Shown here piece after piece: positions 38,725 to 48,250 of a DNA stretch of 64,000 nt. Below the pieces are notes generated by a model. That model saw nothing but the letters and a program-made list of their open reading frames with translations, made no database searches and was not told the origin of the DNA. Source of the DNA: Zymomonas mobilis subsp. pomaceae ATCC 29192. GTDB lineage: Bacteria; Pseudomonadota; Alphaproteobacteria; Sphingomonadales; Sphingomonadaceae. Location of the stretch: contig NC_015709.1 of NCBI RefSeq assembly GCF_000218875.1, positions 1,906,501-1,970,500 on the forward strand, written 5' to 3'. Position 1 is the first letter of the stretch. Each line of letters opens with the position of its first letter. The position numbers and the translations under genes are program-made.

Positions 38725-38770
38725 TTCTCTCTTTATTAAAATTATCGGAACATCTATAATAAAGAGAGAA
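38725..38770. terminator. Hairpin between convergent xthA and GNAT-like gene
   Basis: Perfect 14-base arms TTCTCTCTTTATTA (38725-38738) and TAATAAAGAGAGAA (38757-38770). It lies seven bases from the minus-strand stop and probably ends both units, though U-runs are short. Confidence 0.6.
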
Positions 38771-38776
38771 TATATC

Positions 38777-39934
38777 TTAAATATTTTTACTATATATACG
38801 GTAAATACGATTAATATCGCTATGAATAGCGGTAGCTATAGAGCGCATACCTTGATTATCATCAAGAATCCAACCGATTTCACCCCGGCTTGCCCCATAA
38901 TTAGCGACAGAATTACGGCGGATATATTCAATCATCATAAAAGCAACTTGGCTAGCGATGCGTGAAGTTTGAAATTTCTTTCTAACCCCCATTAACGGGA
39001 CACGCATAGTTCTAACGCGTGGTTTTCTTAACCACCAAAGCATTTTTATCCAGTTAAACGGGAATAGCTTGCCTTTAAATTCAGCCAGTTTTTCATTCAC
39101 ATCAGGCAACGTCATCATAAAGGCTGCCGGCTCGCCATCAACCTCTGCAACCATAATCAGATCTTCAAAAACGATAGGTTCTAGATTATGGCGTGCATGT
39201 TCGATTTCCTTATCCGTCAACGGAACATAGCCCCAATTTTTAGACCATGCATCATTGAGGATGTCCATCAGGAGCCTGGCCTCTTTCATAAAGTTATTTT
39301 TATTAACCTTACGAATTTTAATGCGGGCATTTTTTTCTCCCGATGCCACAATCTTCTGAATGAGGGGGGGGAAAGGCTTGGTTATATCTAATTCATAGGT
39401 AAAAAGGTCTTTAATACCTTTGTGACCCTCTGCCTCAATCCATGCCCGATAATCAGCCCGTTGATGACCCATCATAATCGTTGGAGGATGATCGTGGCCT
39501 TTGATCAACAAGCCCGGTTCTTCCCATATCGAAAGACTGATGGGGCCGACTATTTTTTTTATCCCTCGGTTTCGATGCCAATTTTCAGCTGTTTTCAAAA
39601 GCGCATCGGCGACCTCTTGATCTGTCGCTTCAAACATGCCCCACATACCGACATCAACTCCGCCCCCTTGTTCGGGAGGTGTTTTTTGAGTCAGTTTTTC
39701 GATATGGGCAGATATTCTGCCCACGAGCTTTCCATCTCGTTCAGCTAAAAAATATTCGGCTTCAGCATGTTCAAACCATGGATTTTTTTGGCTGTTCAGC
39801 TGCTCTCTTAATTCACTTCTTAAAGGCGCGATCCAATTTTCATTATGACGATTGAGCTCGTAGGCGACTTCAATAAAACGATTGAGATTGCGGCTTTGTG
39901 TTGTACCAATGGGATATATTTTCAGGTCAGCCAT
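38777..39934 (-). CDS. Uncharacterised GNAT-fold protein
   Basis: A 385-residue protein without membrane segments. The N-terminal half (residues 1-110) reads like a GNAT acyltransferase (YFLAERDGKLVGRISAHIE near 61), and the C-terminal half repeats such a pattern (VAEVDGEPAAFMMTLPD near 262), suggesting a duplicated GNAT fold. The middle contains GPISLSIWEEPGLLIKG, a conserved phrase of this family of hypothetical proteins. A membrane fatty-acid hydroxylase gene follows upstream on the same strand, so a role in lipid acylation is possible but unproven. Confidence 0.6.
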   Translation of the reverse strand: MADLKIYPIGTTQSRNLNRFIEVAYELNRHNENWIAPLRSELREQLNSQKNPWFEHAEAEYFLAERDGKLVGRISAHIEKLTQKTPPEQGGGVDVGMWGMFEATDQEVADALLKTAENWHRNRGIKKIVGPISLSIWEEPGLLIKGHDHPPTIMMGHQRADYRAWIEAEGHKGIKDLFTYELDITKPFPPLIQKIVASGEKNARIKIRKVNKNNFMKEARLLMDILNDAWSKNWGYVPLTDKEIEHARHNLEPIVFEDLIMVAEVDGEPAAFMMTLPDVNEKLAEFKGKLFPFNWIKMLWWLRKPRVRTMRVPLMGVRKKFQTSRIASQVAFMMIEYIRRNSVANYGASRGEIGWILDDNQGMRSIATAIHSDINRIYRIYSKNI

Positions 39935-40085
39935 GGATAGATATTGGCCTCTTCATTTACTGCCATAAACCATAGTTTCTAAGGCAAAGAGAGAAACTTA
40001 CTGTCTAAAGTGAAAAGCATTCAGGAAACAACAAACGCCATCTGTCATGAATACAGATGACGTAACAGCATGAAATATTTTTAAT

Positions 40086-40913
40086 TCAGCGGATATCCTG
40101 TATCTTATCGACCTCGTCAAAAGAACTTTTATAACGATCTCTTTCTTTCGGGCTACATAAAACTTCCCCTCCGGAATATTGTGCGACCCACGGATATTTT
40201 TTAGCCATTTCAGGGGTGTACCCTAAATTGAAAACAGTCGGACTTTTCTTAGGGCGTTCGCGACGGACATAATAACTACCGAATAATTTATCCCAAAAGA
40301 AATTAGTAATACCAAAATTACCCTCTTCATCATGGAAATGATGCTCAAGATGCCGCTTTTTCATCAAGGCCAAGGTTCTATTACGTGGTTTATAGCCAAG
40401 ATGTTGAACACAATGACAAAACTCATAAAAACAGGTGCAAAGAAGCCCTGTTGCATACCCGATGCAGGCACCTCCAAAGCCACCGATAAGATAACCTGGC
40501 AGCGCTGTTGCTAACGCAATAGAAGGCAACGTTGTATAAAGCGCCCCAAACAAAACCTCAAGATGATCAGGATCTAAATGATGATCATAGTGAATCCGTT
40601 TCCAGATTTTGGAAAAAAACACTATGGGCACTTTAAACATCCAGTGACCATGCATAACCCAGCGATGGATTATATACCAGATGAGAGGGAAACCGAAAGT
40701 AGCAAGCCCTATCGTGCATAAAGTCGGTAGTAAAGGGGCCGGTTTCCAAAGATAAAGCCCTATCATAATGGCAGAAATTATAAGATAAGTCAGAATTGTG
40801 TAATATTGGAAATAGACTACTACAAGTTCTTTGAACGTCATACGTCCAAGATAATGCGACTTTTTCCAGAATTTATGACCCGATTTTAAGGTTTTTGCAT
40901 CTATTGTATTCAT
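40086..40913 (-). CDS. Membrane fatty-acid hydroxylase / sterol desaturase superfamily
   Basis: Di-iron membrane oxygenase of 275 residues. The ATG at 40913 has AGGA 8 bases upstream; the frame runs 12 codons further. Histidine clusters are complete: HRWVMHGH near residue 105, HYDHHLDP near 130, HCVQH near 188, and HHFHDEEGNFG near 210. Four hydrophobic helices flank them. Members hydroxylate fatty acids, sterols, carotenoids or sphingolipids. In a sphingomonad or hopanoid-rich organism, sphingolipid or fatty-acyl 2-hydroxylation is plausible, which I infer and cannot see. Confidence 0.85.
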   Translation of the reverse strand: MNTIDAKTLKSGHKFWKKSHYLGRMTFKELVVVYFQYYTILTYLIISAIMIGLYLWKPAPLLPTLCTIGLATFGFPLIWYIIHRWVMHGHWMFKVPIVFFSKIWKRIHYDHHLDPDHLEVLFGALYTTLPSIALATALPGYLIGGFGGACIGYATGLLCTCFYEFCHCVQHLGYKPRNRTLALMKKRHLEHHFHDEEGNFGITNFFWDKLFGSYYVRRERPKKSPTVFNLGYTPEMAKKYPWVAQYSGGEVLCSPKERDRYKSSFDEVDKIQDIR

Positions 40914-41072
40914 AGTCAGAATCCTCATTCTGCCTAAAAAGAGGGCCAAAGGGGATAGAAATCTTTATTATTCAGCTATTAATTCTAAATTAGCCATGCT
41001 TATTAAGGGATAATAAGGCCTTTTTGAGGCAAATTGAGCCAGAAAAACGGAAGCGGGATTCGGGATGGTGCT

Positions 41073-41348
41073 ATGAAAATAAACCATTGTAAGAGTACAG
41101 TTTTGAAGAGGTCTGGTTGTAACCTTTTATTTATCAATCTTTTTATCGTAACCTTGATAATTTCAGGGTGTAAATTCGGCAATAAATCAGAAAATACAGC
41201 TAATCCAGTGCCTGCTATCGATAATATTTCTCTTGGTACTATTAATGATGATATGGCAAGTGAAAGCTTTACAGATCAGGATAATACGCAAAGCATAGAC
41301 TCTGTTTTAGATTTACAGAAAAACTCTGAACTAAATCAAAAACCTTAA
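41073..41348 (+). CDS. Small predicted lipoprotein, unknown function
   Basis: A 91-residue product with a basic start, hydrophobic stretch and lipobox IISGC (Cys near residue 33), then a short polar Asn/Ser/Asp-rich tail without a fold. The frame opens 13 codons earlier with TTG; both starts lack a strong ribosome-binding site, and the ATG at 41073 is my choice. A weak terminator follows at 41506. I recognise no family; it might be expressed only weakly. Confidence 0.55.
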   Translation: MKINHCKSTVLKRSGCNLLFINLFIVTLIISGCKFGNKSENTANPVPAIDNISLGTINDDMASESFTDQDNTQSIDSVLDLQKNSELNQKP

Positions 41349-41694
41349 AAAATTTAAATCTATTTTTAATCGCTTATTTTTACTGTATTCAAAAAAATCA
41401 TAAAATTTATAGAATAAAAATCTCTGACCCAATGGTTAAAAGTTGCTAGAGAAAATATCTCCATAGCTTGAGCAGAAGCTGCTCAAAAAAGGATAAAAAA
41501 ATGAGCAGATTCTATGTTAAAATCTGTTTTTTATAACCCAATCCGTTTATCAATAGATTGTTTTTTAAAAGCGGCATAATCCGCATAGTTATTCAGACTG
41601 TATAAGCAGCCTTGTTTTATTTCAGCCTTCGTATTCCCAGCAGGTTTTGCCTGCTGAAGGGTTGTTAATTTTTTCTCTTGGGAGAGCTTATATT
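41349..41694. other. Intergenic region with several palindromes
   Basis: No gene. It holds TTGAGCAG / CTGCTCAA (41468-41475, 41479-41486), a terminator-like hairpin at 41506-41532 and CAGCAGG / CCTGCTG near 41640-41657. The promoter of the next gene should lie here, but I cannot name its boxes. Confidence 0.45.
41506..41532 (+). terminator. Weak terminator after small lipoprotein gene
   Basis: CAGATT / AATCTG stem with a 9-base loop and six T. Confidence 0.45.
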
Positions 41695-42369
41695 ATGATC
41701 GTTTCTTTCGGCCGTCGGATCACTTCTGTCCTGACGGCGGGACTGGTTTCAGCGGGCTTACTCGGCACTGCACCGGTCATAGCTTCTACCGGATATTTAT
41801 TTTGGTCGCCCCATAATTTTTCCGGTAAGCCGGTTAAAGACAATGATCCTTCTATTGTTATTCCGCTTGTAAGGGCAACGGCAGCTGAAGAACGCGCTAA
41901 TCTGGTATGGACTTTACGGGCAGGTCTAAATGTTGCGGCTTTACAGTGCCAATTTTCGCCTATTTTAGAATCGGCGCAAAATTACAATCAAATTTTATCG
42001 AGTCATAAACGCGAATTGGCCGTTGCCTATACACAGCTAGGTGCATATTTCCGGCGAACGGGTGGCCGTTTTTGGCAGACTAAATTTGATCAGCATTCCA
42101 CCCAAACCTATAATCACTTTTCTACCCTGCAAGCTCAGCTTAGTTTTTGTGATACAGCTTCTTCTATTGCCACTGAAGCGATAACACATCCCAGAGGACA
42201 GCTTTATTTACTGGCTGAAAAGCGTATGCAGGAGTTCAAGAATAGTCTTGTTCCTGTAAGAGATGTCTTAGCTCCGACCATGCCAGCGACGGCCTCTTTG
42301 CCTTTACCGCCATTCAATACTGAATGTTGGGACAAAACCCGTCTTGTCCGTAAATGCCAAGCTGGTTGA
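41695..42369 (+). CDS. Exported protein of unknown function
   Basis: 224 residues beginning with a signal peptide (MIVSFGRRITSVLTAG... cut near APVIAS, residue 32). The mature part is mainly helical, with two or three isolated Cys (near residues 98 and 162, and two at the C-terminal end) and a Pro-rich stretch before the end. The ATG at 41695 follows GGGAGAG; the frame is open 16 codons upstream. I do not recognise the family. It abuts the N-formylglutamate amidohydrolase-like gene and may share its transcript. Confidence 0.7.
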   Translation: MIVSFGRRITSVLTAGLVSAGLLGTAPVIASTGYLFWSPHNFSGKPVKDNDPSIVIPLVRATAAEERANLVWTLRAGLNVAALQCQFSPILESAQNYNQILSSHKRELAVAYTQLGAYFRRTGGRFWQTKFDQHSTQTYNHFSTLQAQLSFCDTASSIATEAITHPRGQLYLLAEKRMQEFKNSLVPVRDVLAPTMPATASLPLPPFNTECWDKTRLVRKCQAG

Positions 42370-43217
42370 AAGTGAAAGACATGGCAGCCATTCTCCAAAT
42401 GGGAGAATGGCCTTCAAGGAAACCTGTTCTATTAACAGTACCTCATGCCGGTCGTTTTTATCCTGAAAATTTATTAAGTCAGCTCCGGTGTAAGCCGGAG
42501 CAACTTGTTATTTTTGAAGACCGCTTTGTCGATCTCTTAATGGATGATTCTGTCGACGCGGGATTCTCTGCCTTGTTGGCAACCTGTGCGCGCATGGTTG
42601 TAGATTTAAATCGCCATCCGCATGAAATCGATCCCGTTATGATTGATCCGCCTTTAGCCCGCGAAAGCGTTTTACTCTCTTCCAAAGTCAGAAATGGTTT
42701 AGGTCTTTTTCCTAGCCATTTAGCGGGTTTTGGAAGTTTGTATTTACGGCCCATTGCGCTTCATGATGCGGAAGAACGCATTCAAAATTATCATATACCT
42801 TGGCATAATCTGATAGAAAATAATCTGGAAAATATAAAATCGCGTTATGGCGTTTCTGTTTTGTTGGATGTGCATTCTATGCCCCCCTTAAAAGCAGAGA
42901 GGCATAAAGCGGCGGCTGACATCGTCATTGGCACAGCCTATGGACATAGTACCAAGAAGGAAATAAGTCTGTTAGCAGGAGAGATAGCCGAAAAATCAGG
43001 CTTTCAAGTCGCTTTTAACAAGCCTTATGCCGGTGGTTATACTTTAGATCGCCATGGCAAGCCTACATCATCGCGCCATGCCCTTCAGATAGAAATCAAC
43101 CGTGCGCTTTATCTTGATGCCGATTTATATCATCCTAGTGATAATATAAAAAATATTAGCCAGTTAATTAAGAATATTTCAGAAGCGATCGCCGATAATA
43201 TCGATAGTTTTCGATAA
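42354..43217 (+). CDS. N-formylglutamate amidohydrolase family protein
   Basis: Zinc-type hydrolase of 287 residues. Family motifs: VPHAGRFYPENL near residue 25, LVVDLNRHP near 83, DVHSMPP near 172, and the C-terminal ALQIEINRALYLD near 243. Members remove formyl from N-formylglutamate in histidine breakdown, though many act on unknown substrates. No hut genes are nearby. The start overlaps the previous stop by 16 bases; an ATG at 42381 is an equally good start. It ends convergently with lptG. Confidence 0.85.
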   Translation: MPSWLKVKDMAAILQMGEWPSRKPVLLTVPHAGRFYPENLLSQLRCKPEQLVIFEDRFVDLLMDDSVDAGFSALLATCARMVVDLNRHPHEIDPVMIDPPLARESVLLSSKVRNGLGLFPSHLAGFGSLYLRPIALHDAEERIQNYHIPWHNLIENNLENIKSRYGVSVLLDVHSMPPLKAERHKAAADIVIGTAYGHSTKKEISLLAGEIAEKSGFQVAFNKPYAGGYTLDRHGKPTSSRHALQIEINRALYLDADLYHPSDNIKNISQLIKNISEAIADNIDSFR

Positions 43218-43251
43218 AAAAAACGGCCACTCTTTTCTCTAAAATGAAGAT

Positions 43252-44346
43252 CTACTCTTCTGTCCGAACGAGAATAGCTTCTCCGATCAAAAAGAATAGG
43301 ACAAAAGGCGCACATGAAGCCAATAGGGGAGGGTATGTTCCAAGATTACCCATGGCCAAGGCAAAATTATCAGCTACAAAATAGGCGAAACCAAGCGACA
43401 TCCCAATAACAATTCGCAGAAACAAGTGACCGGACCGTGCGAGGCCAAAGCCTGCAACTGATCCTAAAAGCGGCATTAAAATTACAGCCAGCGCCCCTGA
43501 AAAACGGTGAATAAGCCCCGCTTTTAATTCATCGGTGGGCCTGCCTGCCGCATCAAGCGCTTTTATCGTCCGAAAGAGTGGAATAGCTTCGACTTCTTCT
43601 GCTTTTACCTCTGCCAAGGTAAAGCGTTCGGGGGGTAAATCTTCATTAAGATCATAATCAGGTTGAGCCGTAATATTATCGGTTGCAACATCAAAATATT
43701 TGACATTACTCATTCTCCAACCATGGCCCGTCCAAACAGCATGATCTGCAAAAAGCATACTAGTTAAGGCATTATTATCGCGTTGATAAAGGGTTATACC
43801 GGATAACCTCGTCTTATCTCCATAGCCTTGGACATTGTCCACATGAATAAGTTTCTGGTCATCTCGAACCCATATATTAACGCCACTGGTCGCTACCGGC
43901 GGCGGAATACCGTAATCAACGGCCTGCCACGCATCCAACGCAGCCGTCGCGCGGGTGACAATCCGATCATTAAAAGCAAAGCTGAAGCAGGCAATAACCA
44001 GACAACTGGCCACTAAAGGCATCAGGATTTGATGGGCCGAAATGCCGGCCGCTTTCATCGAAATAATTTCACTGTTTTGATTAAGGGTACTAAGCGTAAC
44101 CAATACGCCCAATAAAACAGCAAAAGGTAAAAATCGGGCAATAAGCTGGGGCACACGTAAGGCAACATAATGCATTATTTCGGCCTGACCATTGCCTTTA
44201 TAGGCCAAGATTTTTGCCGATTCTCCCAGCATATCCAAGGTCTGCAGAATAAGGATCAAGGCCGCTAAAACAGCGAAACAGCGCACAATAAAAAGCCTGG
44301 ACAGATAAAGCGCAATCTGACGTGAAGCAAAAATACGTCGGATCAT
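43252..44346 (-). CDS. lptG: LPS export permease LptG
   Basis: Inner-membrane half of the LptB2FG transporter that extracts lipopolysaccharide. 364 residues with three N-terminal and three C-terminal membrane helices around a periplasmic beta-jellyroll (about 110-270), the YjgP/YjgQ layout. The start overlaps lptF by four bases (ATGA). Which of the two is F or G is set by order (F first) and is conventional. Confidence 0.93.
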   Translation of the reverse strand: MIRRIFASRQIALYLSRLFIVRCFAVLAALILILQTLDMLGESAKILAYKGNGQAEIMHYVALRVPQLIARFLPFAVLLGVLVTLSTLNQNSEIISMKAAGISAHQILMPLVASCLVIACFSFAFNDRIVTRATAALDAWQAVDYGIPPPVATSGVNIWVRDDQKLIHVDNVQGYGDKTRLSGITLYQRDNNALTSMLFADHAVWTGHGWRMSNVKYFDVATDNITAQPDYDLNEDLPPERFTLAEVKAEEVEAIPLFRTIKALDAAGRPTDELKAGLIHRFSGALAVILMPLLGSVAGFGLARSGHLFLRIVIGMSLGFAYFVADNFALAMGNLGTYPPLLASCAPFVLFFLIGEAILVRTEE

Positions 44347-45554
44347 GCCTTTACCTTTCTTTTAGAAAACTTTTTGAAAAACTGGACAATACGCGAGGAT
44401 ACGCGGGCAAAAAACCATTCCAAGGCTCCGATAGGCTGGCCACCCGGTACATAGGCTAATGTATAATACATCCGCCAAACCAATAGAGCGAACAGTAAAA
44501 AAGGCGTCCAAAGGACAATAATGGGATCAATTTTACCTAACCCCCCAATCGCCTCACAATATTGATTAAGTTTATGGTCTGTAACAATGATCAAAATAGA
44601 TAAAAATACCCCCAAGGCAGATGTCGAGCGCTTGGGAGGAATAGCTAACGTAAGTGCCAGCATTGGCAGTAAGAACATAGTAACGACTTCGACAATCCGG
44701 AAATGAAAATTAGCTCTCAATTGCGCTCTTAGTTTTACCGGCAGTTTTGTGTGGTGAAGAATATAAACCAATTCAGTTAAAGTCATTTCCTGCTGATTGC
44801 CATCCCATCCGCGAAAGCTTTCAACGGCCGGTAATTTTATCGGAAGATCATGATTTTGGAAGGAAAGGACACGGGGTGTTGTAAAATCGGGGCGATTATG
44901 AATCAGTAATCCATGATTCAGCCTGAGCAGAATAATATTAGGATCATCAGACGGCATAAAACGGCCGCTATCCGCGGTGATCGTTAATTTTTGACCATTA
45001 TCAGGATTCTCGCTAGTCCCAAAAATACCGGTTAGATTGCGCCCATTGTCTTGGCTGCCCTCTACCCGAAGCGTCATATGTTGCCCTAATTTCGTAAACT
45101 CTCCCACTTTGATAGCGGCCCCTAAAGCCCCCGAACGCAATTCATAGCGCAAATCTTCATAGGCATAATGAGAGTAAGGTTCGATATAGCCAACGATTGC
45201 GACATTGACTAAGGCAAAGAAAAACGCAAAAATATAGGGAATACGCAACAATCGGCTATAACTTATTCCGACCGCTCGTAAGATATCCAATTCTGATTGC
45301 AGGGCTAACTTTCGAAACGCTAACAAGATACCCAACATTAAACCGATAGGAATACCCAGTGACATATATTCAGGAAGCATATTGGCCAGCATACGCCAGA
45401 CAACACTGACCGGGCCCCCTTGGTTAGCGACAAAATCAAACAGTTTTAGCATCTTATCCAGTACCATTAACATGGCAGAGACAATCAACGTAGTCACCAA
45501 GGGTACTGTAATCAGACGGATCAGATAACGATCAATGGCATTAAAAATTATCAA
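44343..45554 (-). CDS. lptF: LPS export permease LptF
   Basis: Partner of LptG; 403 residues with the same six-helix layout and a jellyroll in the middle (about 140-260). The start IDRYLIRLITVPLVTTLIVS and the coupling region around LALQSELDILRAVGIS, the presumed LptB-contact helix, fit the family. The C-terminus is basic (FKKFSKRKVKA). Divergent from the DUF2141 gene by about 120 bases. Confidence 0.93.
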   Translation of the reverse strand: MIIFNAIDRYLIRLITVPLVTTLIVSAMLMVLDKMLKLFDFVANQGGPVSVVWRMLANMLPEYMSLGIPIGLMLGILLAFRKLALQSELDILRAVGISYSRLLRIPYIFAFFFALVNVAIVGYIEPYSHYAYEDLRYELRSGALGAAIKVGEFTKLGQHMTLRVEGSQDNGRNLTGIFGTSENPDNGQKLTITADSGRFMPSDDPNIILLRLNHGLLIHNRPDFTTPRVLSFQNHDLPIKLPAVESFRGWDGNQQEMTLTELVYILHHTKLPVKLRAQLRANFHFRIVEVVTMFLLPMLALTLAIPPKRSTSALGVFLSILIIVTDHKLNQYCEAIGGLGKIDPIIVLWTPFLLFALLVWRMYYTLAYVPGGQPIGALEWFFARVSSRIVQFFKKFSKRKVKA

Positions 45555-45677
45555 GCTTTATGCGCTCCTCACCATCTTCTAGCCGTAATCACCCGCCAAA
45601 GTGAATTTACGGAGACGCCGAATCTTATGACTGTGCGTCGTTATTTTCGGGTTATAGCTTTCCGGAGTAAAGAGGTC

Positions 45678-46229
45678 ATGTTGAAATTGACAGCCCTTAT
45701 CGCATGCATTCCTGTGGTTTTAGGGATGAGTGCAGCTGATGCTGCCATATTAGGGCCTTATGCATCATCCTGTCACAAGGGAAGTAACAAGCCGGCCATT
45801 CTTGTCCATATAGAAGGCCTGAAAAACCGTGACGGTTTACTGCGTGTTCAGGCCTATGATGCTGTAGAAAAAAGCTACTTTGAAAAAGGACAGTATGTTC
45901 AACGGGTTGAAATAGAACCCCCGGCAACTGGTTCGGTTGACATATGCCTGCCCGTAGCCAAAAGCGGCGCTTATACGGTCTTGGCACGGCATGATATTAA
46001 TAAGAATGGTCATATCGACCATGATGATGGGGGCGGATTTTCAGGTAATCCTTCTATGTCGCTTATGGATGTTGCCTTAAAGCATAAACCTTCTTTAAAG
46101 GCGACGACCATCTCCGTTGGAAATAGCATTTCAGATGTTACAATTATTATGAAATATGTTCAGGGTCTCAGTTTCAAACCTATTGCCGCTTCTGATGAAG
46201 AAAGTGATAATAACGAGGTAAAGCGATGA
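45678..46229 (+). CDS. DUF2141 exported protein
   Basis: 183 residues from the ATG at 45678 (signal peptide cut near SAADA); the frame is open from 45627 with another possible ATG. The mature part reads KPAILVHIEGLKNRDGLLRVQAYD then AYTVLARHDINKNGHID and GGGFSGNPS, matching my memory of the DUF2141 beta-sandwich domain. Function unknown. It overlaps the next gene by 4 bases (ATGA), making an operon with the kinase-like and nucleotidyltransferase-like genes. Confidence 0.8.
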   Translation: MLKLTALIACIPVVLGMSAADAAILGPYASSCHKGSNKPAILVHIEGLKNRDGLLRVQAYDAVEKSYFEKGQYVQRVEIEPPATGSVDICLPVAKSGAYTVLARHDINKNGHIDHDDGGGFSGNPSMSLMDVALKHKPSLKATTISVGNSISDVTIIMKYVQGLSFKPIAASDEESDNNEVKR

Positions 46230-47203
46230 CGTCAGTAGCATTGCTTTCTAATCCTCAATCTACCGGAAACCGTGCAAAATTGCCTGACATCAGGCATTTT
46301 TGCGTTCAGGAGAGTGATATATTCCACTATGAAGTGGAAGCTGTTGAACAAATAGGCGATGCGTTATCAAGCATTGCTAAAACACGGCCTTCTGTTTTGG
46401 TTGTTAATGGGGGTGACGGAACCGTCCAGACGGTTCTTACTGCCCTATATACAGGCCAATATTTCGAAAAACATATGGTGCCGCCGGTTGCGGTTTTACC
46501 CAACGGTAAAACCAATCTGATTGCCCTTGATTTAGGGGCAGAAGGTGATCCCGTCATAGCCTTAAAGAAAATCATGGAGATTTCACGAGGCGAGATTAAG
46601 AATCATATTGTCAAACGTGAACTGATTGCGCTTTCGGATGACAGCGGAAAGCCTCCTGTGCTGGGTATGTTTTTGGGGGGCGCAGGTCTTGCAGATCTGA
46701 TTATCTATTGTCGGGATACCATTTACCCCTTGGGCTTACCCAATGGGATCAGCCACGTTATCGCAGCCTTTGCCTTATTAATTTCCTTATTTACCCGTGT
46801 ACCGCTGGCTTTTTTACCCCGTTCCGCGCGCCCTATTTCGGTATCGCTTATTCGTCAGGGACAAATAAAGGGTAATTTTTCGCTTTTGGTCGTAACTACC
46901 TTGGAAAGATTGTTGGTCGGCACACATGTTTTTCAGCAAACACCCCAAGATATGGGGTCGATGAAGCTCATGATGGTAGATCAAAATCCATTTCATCTTA
47001 TCCATGCTGTGGCCGCCGGTATCGCTGGTCGTTTAGGCAAACGAAATATTAAAGGCGTTCATCTGGAGCAAGGCGATGAAATTTTGATCGCAGGGGAGAG
47101 GTCAAATCTTATTCTCGATGGTGAGGTTTTTCATGCAGATAACGAGCATCCCATTACCTTGCGCCATACCGAACCTATTTCTTTTGTAAAACTAGCCGTG
47201 TGA
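46226..47203 (+). CDS. Diacylglycerol kinase catalytic-domain protein
   Basis: Lipid kinase of the DAGK/sphingosine-kinase fold, 325 residues. The nucleotide loop is VLVVNGGDGTVQTVLTAL near residue 60 with VLPNGKTNLIALDLG near 92, where the usual GT is replaced by GK (family: G.P.GTxNDFA). The C-terminal beta-sandwich ends with LDGEVFHADN. The product could be phosphatidic acid, ceramide phosphate or another lipid phosphate. Its neighbours are a DUF2141 protein and a nucleotidyltransferase-like protein. Confidence 0.88.
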   Translation: MTSVALLSNPQSTGNRAKLPDIRHFCVQESDIFHYEVEAVEQIGDALSSIAKTRPSVLVVNGGDGTVQTVLTALYTGQYFEKHMVPPVAVLPNGKTNLIALDLGAEGDPVIALKKIMEISRGEIKNHIVKRELIALSDDSGKPPVLGMFLGGAGLADLIIYCRDTIYPLGLPNGISHVIAAFALLISLFTRVPLAFLPRSARPISVSLIRQGQIKGNFSLLVVTTLERLLVGTHVFQQTPQDMGSMKLMMVDQNPFHLIHAVAAGIAGRLGKRNIKGVHLEQGDEILIAGERSNLILDGEVFHADNEHPITLRHTEPISFVKLAV

Positions 47204-47287
47204 TCCTGTTTTCTTAAGTCATTACCGTTTTTATTATTGTTTTTTTTACAGATTATTGCTTTCGATATAGTGGTCTCTTAGGTGACT

Positions 47288-48217
47288 ATGCTACGCTTGA
47301 AAGCAATGACACAGATGAAATGGAAAAATACCGATATTCATGGTTTAAAAAGCATCATTGCTGAAGAATTGAATAGGCCCGTTGCCGAAGAGATTTCTCA
47401 AATGGCAGCGGCCATAGCCAAGCAACATCCTTCGGCAAGAGGGATTCTCTTTTATGGCTCTGCATTACGGGCAACAAACCTAGACGGGTTGATGCTGGAT
47501 TTTTATCTGATTGTTGATGATTATAAGCAGGCTTATAGAAAACGCTGGTTAATATGGGCCAATGAATGTTTACCCCCGAATGTATTTCTCTTTCGCTATA
47601 AAAATTTAGTGGCCAAATATGCTGTTTTGAGTGTTGCTGATTTTCGGAAGCTAGTCTCCTTAAAAACGTTATCCGTTTCCGTCTGGGCACGTTTTGCTCA
47701 ACCTACGCGCTTGGTTTGGTGTGCGGATGCTGCGGCCTCTAATACGGTAACGGCCCTTGTTGCCTGTGCTGCACCGACCTTATTGGAAACAGCCGCCCCT
47801 TTATTCTCGGGTGATGCCGATCCTCTAGCGCGTTGGCGGGAAGCCTTTCGTCTGACCTATCAGGCCGAATTACGGGTTGAAAAGTCTAATGGAAGAGCGG
47901 ATCTTATTGTTGATAGTAATCCTGAATATTATCGGCGTATGACGCAAGCCGTTGTTGCCCATATCAGTCGCAATCTTCCGACGCGTAAGCAAGCTTTACG
48001 CCTGTGGGCCAAAAGACGGCGCTTAGGAAAATGGTTAAGTATTTTACGTTTGATGAAGGCCAGCTTCACCTTTTCCGGTGGTCTTGATTATCTGGCATGG
48101 AAAATTAACCGTCATGCCGGTACCAAAATAATCATTAAATCATGGCAACGCCGTTTTCCCTTAATCGGGGCGTTAACCTTGCTGCCGAAATTATTGGTAA
48201 AAGGTACAGTCCGTTAA
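47288..48217 (+). CDS. Nucleotidyltransferase-like protein (possibly Tam41-like)
   Basis: 309 residues, not confidently recognised. Residues 45-85 read ILFYGSALR, then LMLDFYLIVDDYKQAY, which looks like the GS...DxD core of the nucleotidyltransferase fold; the YGSA and DFxxxVDD wording recalls mitochondrial CDP-diacylglycerol synthase Tam41. The C-terminal 70 residues are basic. It follows the diacylglycerol-kinase-like gene after 84 bases, so a lipid kinase and CDP-lipid synthase pair is possible. Starts: GTG 47282, ATG 47288 or ATG 47306; I chose 47288. Confidence 0.55.
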   Translation: MLRLKAMTQMKWKNTDIHGLKSIIAEELNRPVAEEISQMAAAIAKQHPSARGILFYGSALRATNLDGLMLDFYLIVDDYKQAYRKRWLIWANECLPPNVFLFRYKNLVAKYAVLSVADFRKLVSLKTLSVSVWARFAQPTRLVWCADAAASNTVTALVACAAPTLLETAAPLFSGDADPLARWREAFRLTYQAELRVEKSNGRADLIVDSNPEYYRRMTQAVVAHISRNLPTRKQALRLWAKRRRLGKWLSILRLMKASFTFSGGLDYLAWKINRHAGTKIIIKSWQRRFPLIGALTLLPKLLVKGTVR

Positions 48218-48250
48218 AGATAGAATACTCTTTCCATTACGACCACTTTT

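Noticed and set aside
41468-41486. TTGAGCAG/CTGCTCAA palindrome as a terminator
   Set aside because: The A-run follows on the plus strand and a U-run on the minus strand comes before, not after, the stem, so it cannot terminate either transcript.
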